Source: an uncultured Pelagibacteraceae bacterium | Lineage (GTDB): Bacteria; Pseudomonadota; Alphaproteobacteria; Pelagibacterales; Pelagibacteraceae | Length of the DNA stretch: 64,000 bases | Reading direction: 5' to 3' | NCBI GenBank assembly: GCA_902634305.1 | Contig: CACPJJ010000004.1 | Span: 16,001 to 80,000 of the forward strand | Shown here: positions 33,230 through 41,478 of the stretch, piece after piece | Position numbering within the stretch: position 1 is the stretch's first letter | How the letters are laid out: every line of letters begins with the position of its first letter | Translations under genes and position numbers: made by a program | The notes under the pieces: generated by a model | What the model was told of the DNA's origin: nothing | Databases searched by the model: none | What the model saw: only the letters and a program-made list of their open reading frames with translations

Positions 33230-34160
33230 TAATATTATCTATATTTTCTTCACCTATAATAGAAGATTGATCTTTTTTTAAGATAATATTTAAAAATTTT
33301 ATTAAAAAATCTTTTGTATCTTTTCTTTTTTCAATCATATGATCACCATGTCCGTGAGACATAGCCCAACTTCCTTCTAAAAAATCTTCAGGTGGTTCAG
33401 TATTGCTAGCATTGGCAGCAACACGAGGTCCAGCGAACATCCACTTAGTTTTTTTGCCTTCAAAAAATAAAAAATCACCGGTAGCGGCGTAGGAGGCTGA
33501 AATTCCACCCGCCACGACGGCATCAGCAATAACAATTACTGGTATTCCTTTTTTTTTAACTTCAGACAATCCCAAAACTGTCCTTGGCATTTGCATAAGA
33601 CTTACAGCGGAAGGTAATTGCATACGCATGCCGCCTCCTTGGGCAAATATTATTAATGGTGATTCTGTTTCAAGACTTTTTTGACACGCATATAAAATAC
33701 TTTCACCTTCGTCTGGTCCGATGCTAGAACCAAAATATCTCCAATCTGATGCAGCTACAACTGCATTTATATTTTCAGTTAATTTTCCATAAGCTACAGA
33801 TATTGCAGAATTTAAACCTGTTCTTTTTCTAGTTTTTGCTAATTTATCTTTATACTTACCTGAAGCATCTTCCCAAGTAAAAAAACTAGGGTCATTAGCT
33901 GTTGGTGTATCTAAAATTTCATAATTATTTTTTCCAAACATATAAGAAAATCTTTCAGATGGAGGTAAGGGAAAAGTAGTAAAGCAATTAGTGCATTGAT
34001 AATAATTTTTTTGTAGATCCTCTTTTAAGATTGGCCCAGAATTGCAACAATTTTTTGCTTGCCACTTAGAATTTTCAATCTCTTCTTTTGAAGGAAACTT
34101 TTTTTTAAAATTTCTTTTTATTTTATCACCTAAAGTTTTTATGCGAGTCAGCCAATTCAT
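33186..34160 (-). CDS. accD: Acetyl-CoA carboxylase carboxyltransferase subunit beta-like
   Basis: 324 aa, crotonase-like carboxyltransferase. Pairs with AccA to carboxylate acetyl-CoA. The oxyanion-glycine segments QGGGMRMQ, AGGISASYA and MFAGPRVA are recognisable. The N-terminal zinc ribbon is degenerate: C56-x-x-C59 is present but the first pair is the adjacent C38-C39 instead of CxxC. The family segment GFQRSEYL is not recognisable. A canonical accA is encoded at 56306. It overlaps trpA by 4 bp and folC by 44 bp. Confidence 0.85.
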   Translation of the reverse strand: MNWLTRIKTLGDKIKRNFKKKFPSKEEIENSKWQAKNCCNSGPILKEDLQKNYYQCTNCFTTFPLPPSERFSYMFGKNNYEILDTPTANDPSFFTWEDASGKYKDKLAKTRKRTGLNSAISVAYGKLTENINAVVAASDWRYFGSSIGPDEGESILYACQKSLETESPLIIFAQGGGMRMQLPSAVSLMQMPRTVLGLSEVKKKGIPVIVIADAVVAGGISASYAATGDFLFFEGKKTKWMFAGPRVAANASNTEPPEDFLEGSWAMSHGHGDHMIEKRKDTKDFLIKFLNIILKKDQSSIIGEENIDNINETTKLNKETREAS

Positions 34161-34972
34161 CTTTGTTTGTTTAATCCCTTTTTTAAATTCTTTAAATAAG
34201 AACCAATTTTTTTGGTCAAATTGTGATTTTTACTATTTTTTCCAACTATATCAACTATACCAGAGCCAACTATTGTTGCATCAGCTATTTTAATCACTTT
34301 AGATACATCTGATTTTGTACGAATTCCAAATCCAACTCCAATAGGTATTTTTGAGTTTTTTCTAATTAGTTTACTTATTTTTTTTACATTTCCCAAGTTT
34401 ACTTGTTTTGAACCAGTCAGGCCCGCATATGAGACAACATAAATCCAAGAACTACATTTTTTTAAAGTTTCTTTAATAAATGCTTCATCATTAGTTGGGG
34501 CTACTAATTTAACATAAGCAACATTAATTTTTTTAAGTTCTTTTGAAAGTTCTTTATCTTCAGGAGAATTATTATTGCTATCAACTATAATTAGCCCATC
34601 TACATTTGAAGTTTTACATTTTTTTGCAAATTTTTTAATTGAGTATCTGTAGACTGGATTCATATAAGTCATGATTAAAAAAGGGACATTATTTTTAATT
34701 TCAGATTTTACTTCTTTTATAAGTTTGAAAATTTTTTCAGTATTTGCCCCAGCTTTTATAGCGCGCATATTTGCATCCATAATTGTAGCTGAATCAGATG
34801 TACTTGTATTAAATGGAATGCCTACCTCAACGGCCCCACAATGCTTTGACATTTCGATTAATATTTTCTTTGAAGTTTTGTAATTAGGGTCCATTCCTGT
34901 TGCAAAACCTATTAAAGACCCTCTTTTTTCTTGTTTTGCTTTTGCAAACATTTCTTGAAAATTTTTATTCAT
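34157..34972 (-). CDS. trpA: Tryptophan synthase alpha chain-like
   Basis: 271 aa TIM barrel that cleaves indole-3-glycerol phosphate. Both catalytic acids fall at the E. coli positions, E49 and D60, in VEVGIPFNTSTSDSATI. The intervening residues differ from the usual PFSDPLADGP. Further family segments are MTYMNPVYRYS, VVSYAGLTGS and VGFGIRTKSDV; the loop usually written D-L-P-x-E is D-S-N-N-N here. It overlaps accD by 4 bp and trpB by 8 bp, so it is tightly coupled. Activity is likely retained on the alpha side, but the diverged loops call for caution. Confidence 0.88.
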   Translation of the reverse strand: MNKNFQEMFAKAKQEKRGSLIGFATGMDPNYKTSKKILIEMSKHCGAVEVGIPFNTSTSDSATIMDANMRAIKAGANTEKIFKLIKEVKSEIKNNVPFLIMTYMNPVYRYSIKKFAKKCKTSNVDGLIIVDSNNNSPEDKELSKELKKINVAYVKLVAPTNDEAFIKETLKKCSSWIYVVSYAGLTGSKQVNLGNVKKISKLIRKNSKIPIGVGFGIRTKSDVSKVIKIADATIVGSGIVDIVGKNSKNHNLTKKIGSYLKNLKKGLNKQR

Positions 34973-36209
34973 TTTCCCTTTTAAATTTTATCATTCTAGC
35001 AACGTTACTTTCTCCTGATCCACATAAATGAATTAAATGATTTTCTCTCGGATTCTTTCTTTTCTTTATTTCTTTTATTGCTGCATTAATTACGTAGCAG
35101 GCTTCAATTGCTGGGACTATTCCTAATTTTTCACAACACATTAAAAATGTTTTTTTTGCTTCCATATCTGTAGTTGAACGAAACTTAATCTTTCCTATAT
35201 CGTGCAAGTATGCAACTTCGGGGCCAACAGCTGCAAAATCAAGTCCTGATGCCTCGGTTAGCGATTCTGCAATTTGTGCAGATTTCATTACAACTTTTGA
35301 TTTGAATCCTAATAGTATACCCATTTTACTACCACCAAGTATCGTTGCACCATGTCTTCCAGTAGGAATTCCTTCACCAGCACTTTCTACTGCAAAAATT
35401 TCTGTTTTATCTTTTAACAAAGGATAAGCCATAGACATTAAGTTAGAACCACCTCCGCATACGCAAAAGAGAGTGGACGGAACTTTACCAGTTATCTGTT
35501 TAAACTGTTGTTTTGCAATTCTTCCGATAACACTTGCCCAAGTTCTAACCATTCTAGGATAAGGAGATGGACCCGCTACGGATCCCACAACATACATAGC
35601 ATCTGGATTACTTTGCCAACTGCGAAGTGCACTTGCCATTGCGGGCAATAAGCTTTTAGTAGAGTCATGAACTACTACAATTTTTGCACCATATAGTTCG
35701 CTGATATCTTTATTTAAACTAACCTTCTCAGCGTCCACCGCGCCGATGTGAACTTCACAATCCATTTTTAACATAGCGCATGCAGCCGCCACAGATCTTG
35801 AATGCATTGAAGCTCCAGTTTCACAAATAATTTTTTTCGCTTTAAAAATATGCTTTGCCATATAGCATGAGGAAAAACTATTTACGGGTTTATGACTAGA
35901 GTCGTGGTGAAGATCAGTTCTTTTAAGATAAATTTTTCCAACTTTCCTTGCTCCTCCTATAAGGTTTTCTAGTTCAGTGCTACGAAGAATAGGGGTGTTA
36001 ACTCCAATAAAAGTTAGAAGTTTTTCTTCCAATCCCTTCATAAATTTTTTGTCTTTAATTGCTTTTTCAAAACATTTTTCTACTTTTTGTAGATTAGGAA
36101 TTAAAAGTGGCGATATATACTGACCCCCATAAGATTCCTTTGTCTTAGGGTTAATCCAATAACCATTTTTGTTAGGAGGGTTTATTTCTTTAAAGGGAGG
36201 TATTTTCAT
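34965..36209 (-). CDS. trpB: Tryptophan synthase beta chain-like PLP enzyme
   Basis: 414 aa. Fold-type II PLP enzyme that joins indole and serine. Retained: the PLP lysine K107 in SSHKPVN, the glutamate of ICETGA (E130), the phosphate loop CGGGSN, GLDF and GIVPAIEA. Altered: the substrate-carboxylate loop normally GAGQHG is GASMHS (132-137), and the serine of the pyridine-nitrogen motif LSGRGDKD is a cysteine in HLCGSGESN (C396). The N-terminus also departs from GYFGxFGG. It overlaps trpF by 20 bp and trpA by 8 bp. A TrpB fold is certain; unchanged substrate specificity is not. Confidence 0.87.
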   Translation of the reverse strand: MKIPPFKEINPPNKNGYWINPKTKESYGGQYISPLLIPNLQKVEKCFEKAIKDKKFMKGLEEKLLTFIGVNTPILRSTELENLIGGARKVGKIYLKRTDLHHDSSHKPVNSFSSCYMAKHIFKAKKIICETGASMHSRSVAAACAMLKMDCEVHIGAVDAEKVSLNKDISELYGAKIVVVHDSTKSLLPAMASALRSWQSNPDAMYVVGSVAGPSPYPRMVRTWASVIGRIAKQQFKQITGKVPSTLFCVCGGGSNLMSMAYPLLKDKTEIFAVESAGEGIPTGRHGATILGGSKMGILLGFKSKVVMKSAQIAESLTEASGLDFAAVGPEVAYLHDIGKIKFRSTTDMEAKKTFLMCCEKLGIVPAIEACYVINAAIKEIKKRKNPRENHLIHLCGSGESNVARMIKFKRENE

Positions 36210-36813
36210 TTATCTGTTTTACTTTTTCCATGAATTTTTTTATTTTTTTATGATCTTTTATACCTAATTTAGCCTCAAGTTTAGAGGATAAATCACAAAA
36301 CTTAACGCCTAATTTTGCAATATTGTCTATAGTGCTTTCTGAAATTGATCCTGCAAGAGCAAAATTTTCTTCTTTAGGAAGTTTATGAATTAAATCAGTA
36401 GGAAATTCAATTGAACCTTCCATGCTAGGTGTATCATGTAATATATAATCTGCATTACTGTATTTTTTATACAACCCAATATCTGCCTCATCTTTGACTT
36501 GGATTGTTTTTATTACTTTTAATTTAGATCGTTGTTTTATTTCTTTAATTCTTTCATTTGTTTCAGAACCATGCAATTGTATACACTGTATATTTTTCAA
36601 AATAATTTGATCAATAATATCATTACTTGCATTAACAGTTACAGCTGTAAATAAAGAATTTTTTCTATTATAATTTTTTAGTACATCCAAATCAGAAATT
36701 CTAATATTTCTTGGAGATTTTTCATAGAAAATAAATCCAAGAAAATTTACTTTTAAATCTAAACATACTTGGACATCTCTAGATGGATTAAGACCACAGC
36801 ATTTAATAATCAT
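36190..36813 (-). CDS. trpF: Phosphoribosylanthranilate isomerase-like
   Basis: 207 aa TIM barrel for the Amadori isomerisation step of tryptophan synthesis. IKCCGL near the N-terminus holds the catalytic cysteine (usual K-I-C-G-L), and GFIFYEKSPRNI and IQLHGSE fit the family. The catalytic-aspartate segment is LHDTPSMEGSIEF instead of the usual L-L-D-x-x-x-G-G-T-G, and the C-terminal phosphate loop reads LAGSISESTI then CDLSSKLEAKLGIKDH. It is 4 bp downstream of pyrF. trpC, trpD and trpE are not in the window. Confidence 0.85.
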   Translation of the reverse strand: MIIKCCGLNPSRDVQVCLDLKVNFLGFIFYEKSPRNIRISDLDVLKNYNRKNSLFTAVTVNASNDIIDQIILKNIQCIQLHGSETNERIKEIKQRSKLKVIKTIQVKDEADIGLYKKYSNADYILHDTPSMEGSIEFPTDLIHKLPKEENFALAGSISESTIDNIAKLGVKFCDLSSKLEAKLGIKDHKKIKKFMEKVKQINENTSL

Positions 36814-36817
36814 TATT

Positions 36818-37477
36818 TTAATTTAAATACTGAATTAATTTTTTCAAATTATTTTTAATATTACCTTTTGTAATAATACGACCACAGACTAACCAATCAG
36901 ATTTAATTTTGCTTGGGTGCATTGTTCTTTTTTGGTCTTGTTTATTTTCGTTAAATCTAACTCCAGGTGTAATAATTTCTTTTTTAAAAAATTTTCTAAC
37001 ATACTTTACTTCATTAGGACTACATACTATGGCATCCAATTTTGCTTTTTGCGCTAATTTGCTTTGATGGATTATTAAATTTTTAACAGATTTGTTGTAT
37101 CCAATTTCTTTTAGGTTTTTATTATCCAAAGAAGTTAAAGTACTAACACCAACAATTTTTATTTTGCCAGAAATTTTTTTAACTGCTTTTAAAGCTTCAA
37201 GACCAGAACTAATATGTATAGTTAAATAATTAATATTTAAATCTTTTAAAGCTTTAACAGTAGATGCACACGTATTTGGAATATCATTAAGTTTTAGATC
37301 AGCAAATATTATTTTATTTTTTATTTTAGATACAAAAAATCTTCCATTTTTAGAATTTAAAAATTCTAATCCAAATTTATAGCCAATTTTTATTTTTTTT
37401 GTTTTTGTTAGATTGATTATTTTTTTTGCTGCTTTAATTTTGTTTGTATCTAAAGCCACAAAAATTTTATTTTTCAT
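36818..37477 (-). CDS. pyrF: Orotidine 5'-phosphate decarboxylase
   Basis: 219 aa. Final step of UMP synthesis. The catalytic Asp-Lys-Asp array is present in FADLKLNDIPNT (the common form is D-x-K-F-H-D-I-P-N-T), together with VGVSTLTSL, ITPGVRFNEN and DWLVCGRIITK. It begins inside the 3' end of ihfB (11-bp overlap) and is 4 bp from trpF. The position between ihfB and trpF is normal for alphaproteobacteria. Confidence 0.92.
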   Translation of the reverse strand: MKNKIFVALDTNKIKAAKKIINLTKTKKIKIGYKFGLEFLNSKNGRFFVSKIKNKIIFADLKLNDIPNTCASTVKALKDLNINYLTIHISSGLEALKAVKKISGKIKIVGVSTLTSLDNKNLKEIGYNKSVKNLIIHQSKLAQKAKLDAIVCSPNEVKYVRKFFKKEIITPGVRFNENKQDQKRTMHPSKIKSDWLVCGRIITKGNIKNNLKKLIQYLN

Positions 37478-37754
37478 TTAATTTTTTTGTCCATTCTTGT
37501 GAACTTCTATACAATATAGTTCTTTTTTCAGGAGTGCTAACCTTTTCGTTAGTTCTTGGATTGCGTGAAAATCTAGCTTTTTGTAACCTAGGTCTTAAAG
37601 AGAATGCGCCACGGAATTCAACAGATTCATTTCTTTTTAGAGAACCTCCAATTTCAAATAACAATATATCCACCAGACGTGTTAAATCAGAGCGTATAAA
37701 ACCAGGATATGCGTCTGCTAATTGTTTGATTAAGTCTGATTTTACAACTGACAA
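37467..37754 (-). CDS. ihfB: Integration host factor beta subunit-like (HU/IHF family)
   Basis: 95 aa DNA-bending protein of the HU/IHF family. The N-terminal helices (KSDLIKQLADAYPGF) and the beta-arm core SRNPRTNEKVSTPEKR are recognisable; the intercalating proline of R-N-P-R is kept. Differences from ordinary IHF-beta: the G-F-G-A-F strand is shortened to G-A-F, and two extra residues appear before the arm (SLRPRLQKARFSRNP). The partner ihfA is not in the window. It lies 8 bp after rpsA, its usual place. Specific IHF versus general HU binding cannot be decided from sequence. Confidence 0.88.
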   Translation of the reverse strand: MSVVKSDLIKQLADAYPGFIRSDLTRLVDILLFEIGGSLKRNESVEFRGAFSLRPRLQKARFSRNPRTNEKVSTPEKRTILYRSSQEWTKKLNEK

Positions 37755-37762
37755 TATTTTAT

Positions 37763-39490
37763 TTATTCAGATTTTTTCTTTTTATCAATTTTATCAGAAA
37801 GTGAAGCGAATGGAAGCGATTTCCCAGAACCTGAATCACCGTATTTCTCTAGTGCGTCGGCATTTAGTTTCTCATCCAGTGCTCTTATTGATAAAGAAAT
37901 CGATTTTTTATTTTTCTTTTCTAAAAGACAATCCACTCGGTCACCTTGGGTCCAGCGCCCGGGCCTCTGGTCGCCAGGTGAAATCGCCAATTGAGATTTT
38001 TTTATAAATGTTTCAATTTCGCATCCCTCCGGTTTAACTGACAAACCTTTATTTTCTATTGATACAACTTTACATGTCAATACATCACCTTCTTTGTAAT
38101 TTTCGTAAAATTTAAATGGATCTTCAGAGATTGCTTCTCTTAAACTAACTCTTATTTTCTGATTTTCAGGATCAACTTCTAGTACTTTTAATTTTTCAAA
38201 TTTTTCACCTTTTTTATATTTTTTTATTTCTTCTTCAGGATTATTTAAAAAATGAAGGTCATTTGAATGAAGGAAAGCTTCGATGGAATATTTATCTAAT
38301 TTTACGAATAGTGCATACTCATTTGTTCCAACTATTTCTCCACTTATTATTGAACCAACAGATACTTCTTTTTTAAATTTTTCCCATGGATTCTCAGTTG
38401 TTAATTTATGGCTTACGGCAATCCGACGTTTGTCTAGGTCGATATCAGTGATTCTTACTTTAATTTTATCATTTACCTTAGCAAAAGTTTTTGGATTTAT
38501 ATTTTTTTTTAGGTATGAAATTTCAGATTGATGACATAAAGCCGAAAGTCCAGATTTTAGTTCTATGAAGAAACCATATTCTAATATTTTTTTTACTATT
38601 CCGGTATAATCTTTTCCAACAACAAATTCTGCCATATTATCAAAAGGATCAGGGGACAAGGCTTTAATTGAAGTCGATACCTGCATTTTTTCTAAATCTA
38701 TAGCAATTATTTTTTGTCTATATTTTTTTCCTACTTCCAAAATTTCATCAGCTGCATTGATTCTCGAGTAGCTCAATTCTTGAAGGTGTGTTAAGGTATC
38801 CAAAACGCCTCCATCAATTTCGAAAAATGCACCGAATGAAGTTATTGATTTACAAACACAATTTTCTAAAATATCACCAACTTTATACTTTTCTATTATT
38901 TTTGCTTTGTCTTCTTTTTTACTTGAAGAAATTATTTGTCTTCTTGATACACAAGCATTGCCGCGCACTTTATCCAATTTTATAATTGCTAATTTCATCG
39001 GCTCATTCATCAGATGTCTAATATCCTTCAAAGGTTTCTCGCTTATCTGACTGCCTGGCATGAAAAGTAAGGAGCCACTATCGATATGTTCGCAGACCAC
39101 ACCTCCTTTACAAGTTGAAACAATCTTACCGATTATAGGTTCATTTTTTTCATAACTAGCTTCTAACTGCAACCACCCAGAGATCTTCTTAGCTTTTGTA
39201 GCTGAAACAATTACTTCACCATTTTTATCTTCAATTTTTTCAAGAAGAACAGGAATTTTTGAACCTTCTTTTATTTTATCAATGATATTTAAGGTTCGTA
39301 GTTCATTTATATCAAGAATGGGTTCAGATTTTAGTCCTTCCACAAACAAAAATACATACTTATTTGTAATTTTTGTCACTGTTCCTTCAATAACTTTGCC
39401 TTCTTCTATTTTTGTTTTTGATAATTGTGAATTTAATAAATTTTCAAACTCTTTTGATTCTTGTGAATTTAGCTCGTGGTAAATTTCCAT
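37763..39490 (-). CDS. rpsA: 30S ribosomal protein S1
   Basis: 575 aa, close to the usual length, with six S1-type OB repeats. Brings mRNA to the 30S subunit. Recognisable repeats begin near residues 33, 118, 207, 290, 380 and 470 (for example GVVCEHIDSGSLLFMPGSQI, ITSFGAFFEIDGGVLDTLTH, ILEYGFFIELKSGLSALCHQ). Repeat 3 reads GGVLDTLTHLQELSY where many S1 proteins have GGVDGLLHVTDISW, so it is clearly diverged. It is followed by ihfB (8 bp) and preceded by cmk (1-bp overlap), the standard order. Confidence 0.93.
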   Translation of the reverse strand: MEIYHELNSQESKEFENLLNSQLSKTKIEEGKVIEGTVTKITNKYVFLFVEGLKSEPILDINELRTLNIIDKIKEGSKIPVLLEKIEDKNGEVIVSATKAKKISGWLQLEASYEKNEPIIGKIVSTCKGGVVCEHIDSGSLLFMPGSQISEKPLKDIRHLMNEPMKLAIIKLDKVRGNACVSRRQIISSSKKEDKAKIIEKYKVGDILENCVCKSITSFGAFFEIDGGVLDTLTHLQELSYSRINAADEILEVGKKYRQKIIAIDLEKMQVSTSIKALSPDPFDNMAEFVVGKDYTGIVKKILEYGFFIELKSGLSALCHQSEISYLKKNINPKTFAKVNDKIKVRITDIDLDKRRIAVSHKLTTENPWEKFKKEVSVGSIISGEIVGTNEYALFVKLDKYSIEAFLHSNDLHFLNNPEEEIKKYKKGEKFEKLKVLEVDPENQKIRVSLREAISEDPFKFYENYKEGDVLTCKVVSIENKGLSVKPEGCEIETFIKKSQLAISPGDQRPGRWTQGDRVDCLLEKKNKKSISLSIRALDEKLNADALEKYGDSGSGKSLPFASLSDKIDKKKKSE

Positions 39491-40146
39491 TAATTATTTA
39501 ATTTCCTATCCATAATTGCTTTTATTTTTCTAAAGCACGCTTTCTTACTTAATTTGGTGGTATTAATCAAGATTGAATCTTTTGTTTTTTTTAGAGGACC
39601 ATGTTTTCTTTCTCGATCAGATTTATCCCTTTTTTTAAGGCTTTTAAGTACAATATTTAAAGGAATTTTTTTATTTAGCCTTTTAAACTCTTTAAATCTC
39701 CTTTTTGCACGTTCTTTAAGGCTTGCTGTTATAAAAAATTTAAACATTGCATCTCGACAGATAACACTTGTAATATCCCTTCCATCAAGCACAGAGCCAG
39801 CATATTTCATTGGAGGAGTATAAGCACATTTCTGTTGAAATTGATAAACTATATCTCTAATTTTTTTATCTTTAGCAATAATTGATGCTGAAATTGCCAC
39901 CTTATCAGATAATAAGTTTTTATTTTGCAAGTTTTTTATTTTTAAATTATTTATTTTTTTTTTTATTAAAGAATAACTAAATTTTTTAGGATTTTCTAAC
40001 TTCAATTTTCCAATAAGCCTATATATACGTCCGGTATCAAGTTGTAGCAGGTTATAGTGTTCGGCAATTAGTTTTGCTTGAGTACCCGCGCCAGCTGCCG
40101 CAGGCGAATCTATTGCCACAGTAATTATTTTTTTTCTTCTTTTCAA
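39490..40146 (-). CDS. cmk: Cytidylate kinase with altered P-loop
   Basis: 218 aa. Phosphorylates CMP/dCMP. The P-loop reads SPAAAGAGT at residues 14-22, where cytidylate kinases have GPAASGKGT; the invariant phosphate-binding lysine is Ala20. I checked this by reverse-complementing 40081-40140. Other motifs are present: LDTGRIYRLI (usual DTGAMYR), LDGRDITSVICRDAMFKFF, and the C-terminal KRDKSDRERKHGPLK lid. Thus either another basic residue takes over, or the activity is reduced or changed. It overlaps aroA by 4 bp and rpsA by 1 bp. Confidence 0.85.
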   Translation of the reverse strand: MKRRKKIITVAIDSPAAAGAGTQAKLIAEHYNLLQLDTGRIYRLIGKLKLENPKKFSYSLIKKKINNLKIKNLQNKNLLSDKVAISASIIAKDKKIRDIVYQFQQKCAYTPPMKYAGSVLDGRDITSVICRDAMFKFFITASLKERAKRRFKEFKRLNKKIPLNIVLKSLKKRDKSDRERKHGPLKKTKDSILINTTKLSKKACFRKIKAIMDRKLNN

Positions 40147-41471
40147 TTTATTTTTGCTCCAAGTTTATTCAAAATATTTAAAAATTTTGGAAAAGAAGTT
40201 TTGTAACAGCTTTTATCTTTTATTTTCCAGTCTCCTCCCAGGGTTAAAGCGGCAATGACGCTCATCATAAATATTCGATGGTCTTTCAAAAAATCTTTTA
40301 CAACGTATTTTCCTTTTAAGTTTAGTTTTGGATTTCCATAGATTTTAATATTATCTTTTTTTCTTATAGTTTTAATTCCAATCATTTTTAAAAATCTAAT
40401 CGCTATATCAAGTCTATTTGACTCTTTTTTATTTAGTTCTCCAAGTTCCTGAAATGTAGAAACTCCCTTTGCTTTAGCCGAAACTAAACACATGATAAGA
40501 ATCAGCTCATCTATAGCAGAACTATTTAGATTAGATGGACAATTAATTGATTTAAAATTATTATTACTTTTTACAAAGATATCTGCAATTTCTTCACCTT
40601 TATACAATCTCTTATTTTGAAGTTTAATTTTTGCATTCATCATATTAAGAATTTTTATTATTCCTAATCTACTTTTATTTACATTGACTTTTTTAATTAA
40701 TAATTCTGATTTTTTTGAAAGAAGAGTTAAAACGATAAAAAATGATGCAGAGCTAATATCACCAGGCACATCATAATTAAATGCTTTGAATTGATTTAAG
40801 CCTTTAATTTCAATATTATCATAATTTCCTTTAGATTTAATTTTTATAGGAAGTTTTAAATTTTTAAGTAATAATTCAGTATGATTTCTTGATTTTTTTG
40901 CTTTAACGAAGGTGGTACCTGGAGTATTTAGTCCACAAAAAATTAAGCTTGTTTTTACTTGGGCACTTCCTTTATTTTCTAAAAATTTTATTGGCCTTAA
41001 AAAATTTGATCCCTGTATTTGCACAGGTAATAATCCATTTTTAGACTTAATTTTTAAACCAAAATTTTTTAAAGGTTCGGTGACTCTTGAAAAATCTCTT
41101 TTTGACAAACTTTTATCTCCAATTATTTTTATTTGATTTTTGACTCTTGCGCAGATTCCAATTAAGCAACGAGCAAGAGTTCCTGAATTTCCTGCATTAA
41201 TAATTGTATTTTTTTTTGGGCTGTATCCGTTTAATCCAAGGCCTTTAATCTCTAATATATTTTTTCTTTTTTTATAATCTATTCCTAATTTTTTTATAGC
41301 TTTTAAAGAATTTAAAACATCTTCAGACTCTAAAAGATTGGATATTTTTGATATTCCAACAGCAATTGAAGCTAACAAAACACATCTTATGGATATACTT
41401 TTATCAGAAGTAACTTCAATTTTTTTTTTATAAGAATTTATTTTGTTATTAATTAGAATATGATTTGGCAT
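40143..41471 (-). CDS. aroA: 3-phosphoshikimate 1-carboxyvinyltransferase (EPSP synthase)
   Basis: 442 aa. Penultimate shikimate-pathway step, adding enolpyruvate to shikimate-3-phosphate. Motifs: VTSDKSISIRCVLLAS, INAGNSGTLARC, GDKSLSKRDFSRV, GSAQVKTSLIF, and the ELNKKESNRLD and KDHRIFMM segments that bind PEP/shikimate. The position upstream of cmk is the alphaproteobacterial norm. The 7-bp gap to lptB suggests one transcript. This gene marks where the conserved motifs become canonical again. Confidence 0.95.
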   Translation of the reverse strand: MPNHILINNKINSYKKKIEVTSDKSISIRCVLLASIAVGISKISNLLESEDVLNSLKAIKKLGIDYKKRKNILEIKGLGLNGYSPKKNTIINAGNSGTLARCLIGICARVKNQIKIIGDKSLSKRDFSRVTEPLKNFGLKIKSKNGLLPVQIQGSNFLRPIKFLENKGSAQVKTSLIFCGLNTPGTTFVKAKKSRNHTELLLKNLKLPIKIKSKGNYDNIEIKGLNQFKAFNYDVPGDISSASFFIVLTLLSKKSELLIKKVNVNKSRLGIIKILNMMNAKIKLQNKRLYKGEEIADIFVKSNNNFKSINCPSNLNSSAIDELILIMCLVSAKAKGVSTFQELGELNKKESNRLDIAIRFLKMIGIKTIRKKDNIKIYGNPKLNLKGKYVVKDFLKDHRIFMMSVIAALTLGGDWKIKDKSCYKTSFPKFLNILNKLGAKIN

Positions 41472-41478
41472 TAAAAAA

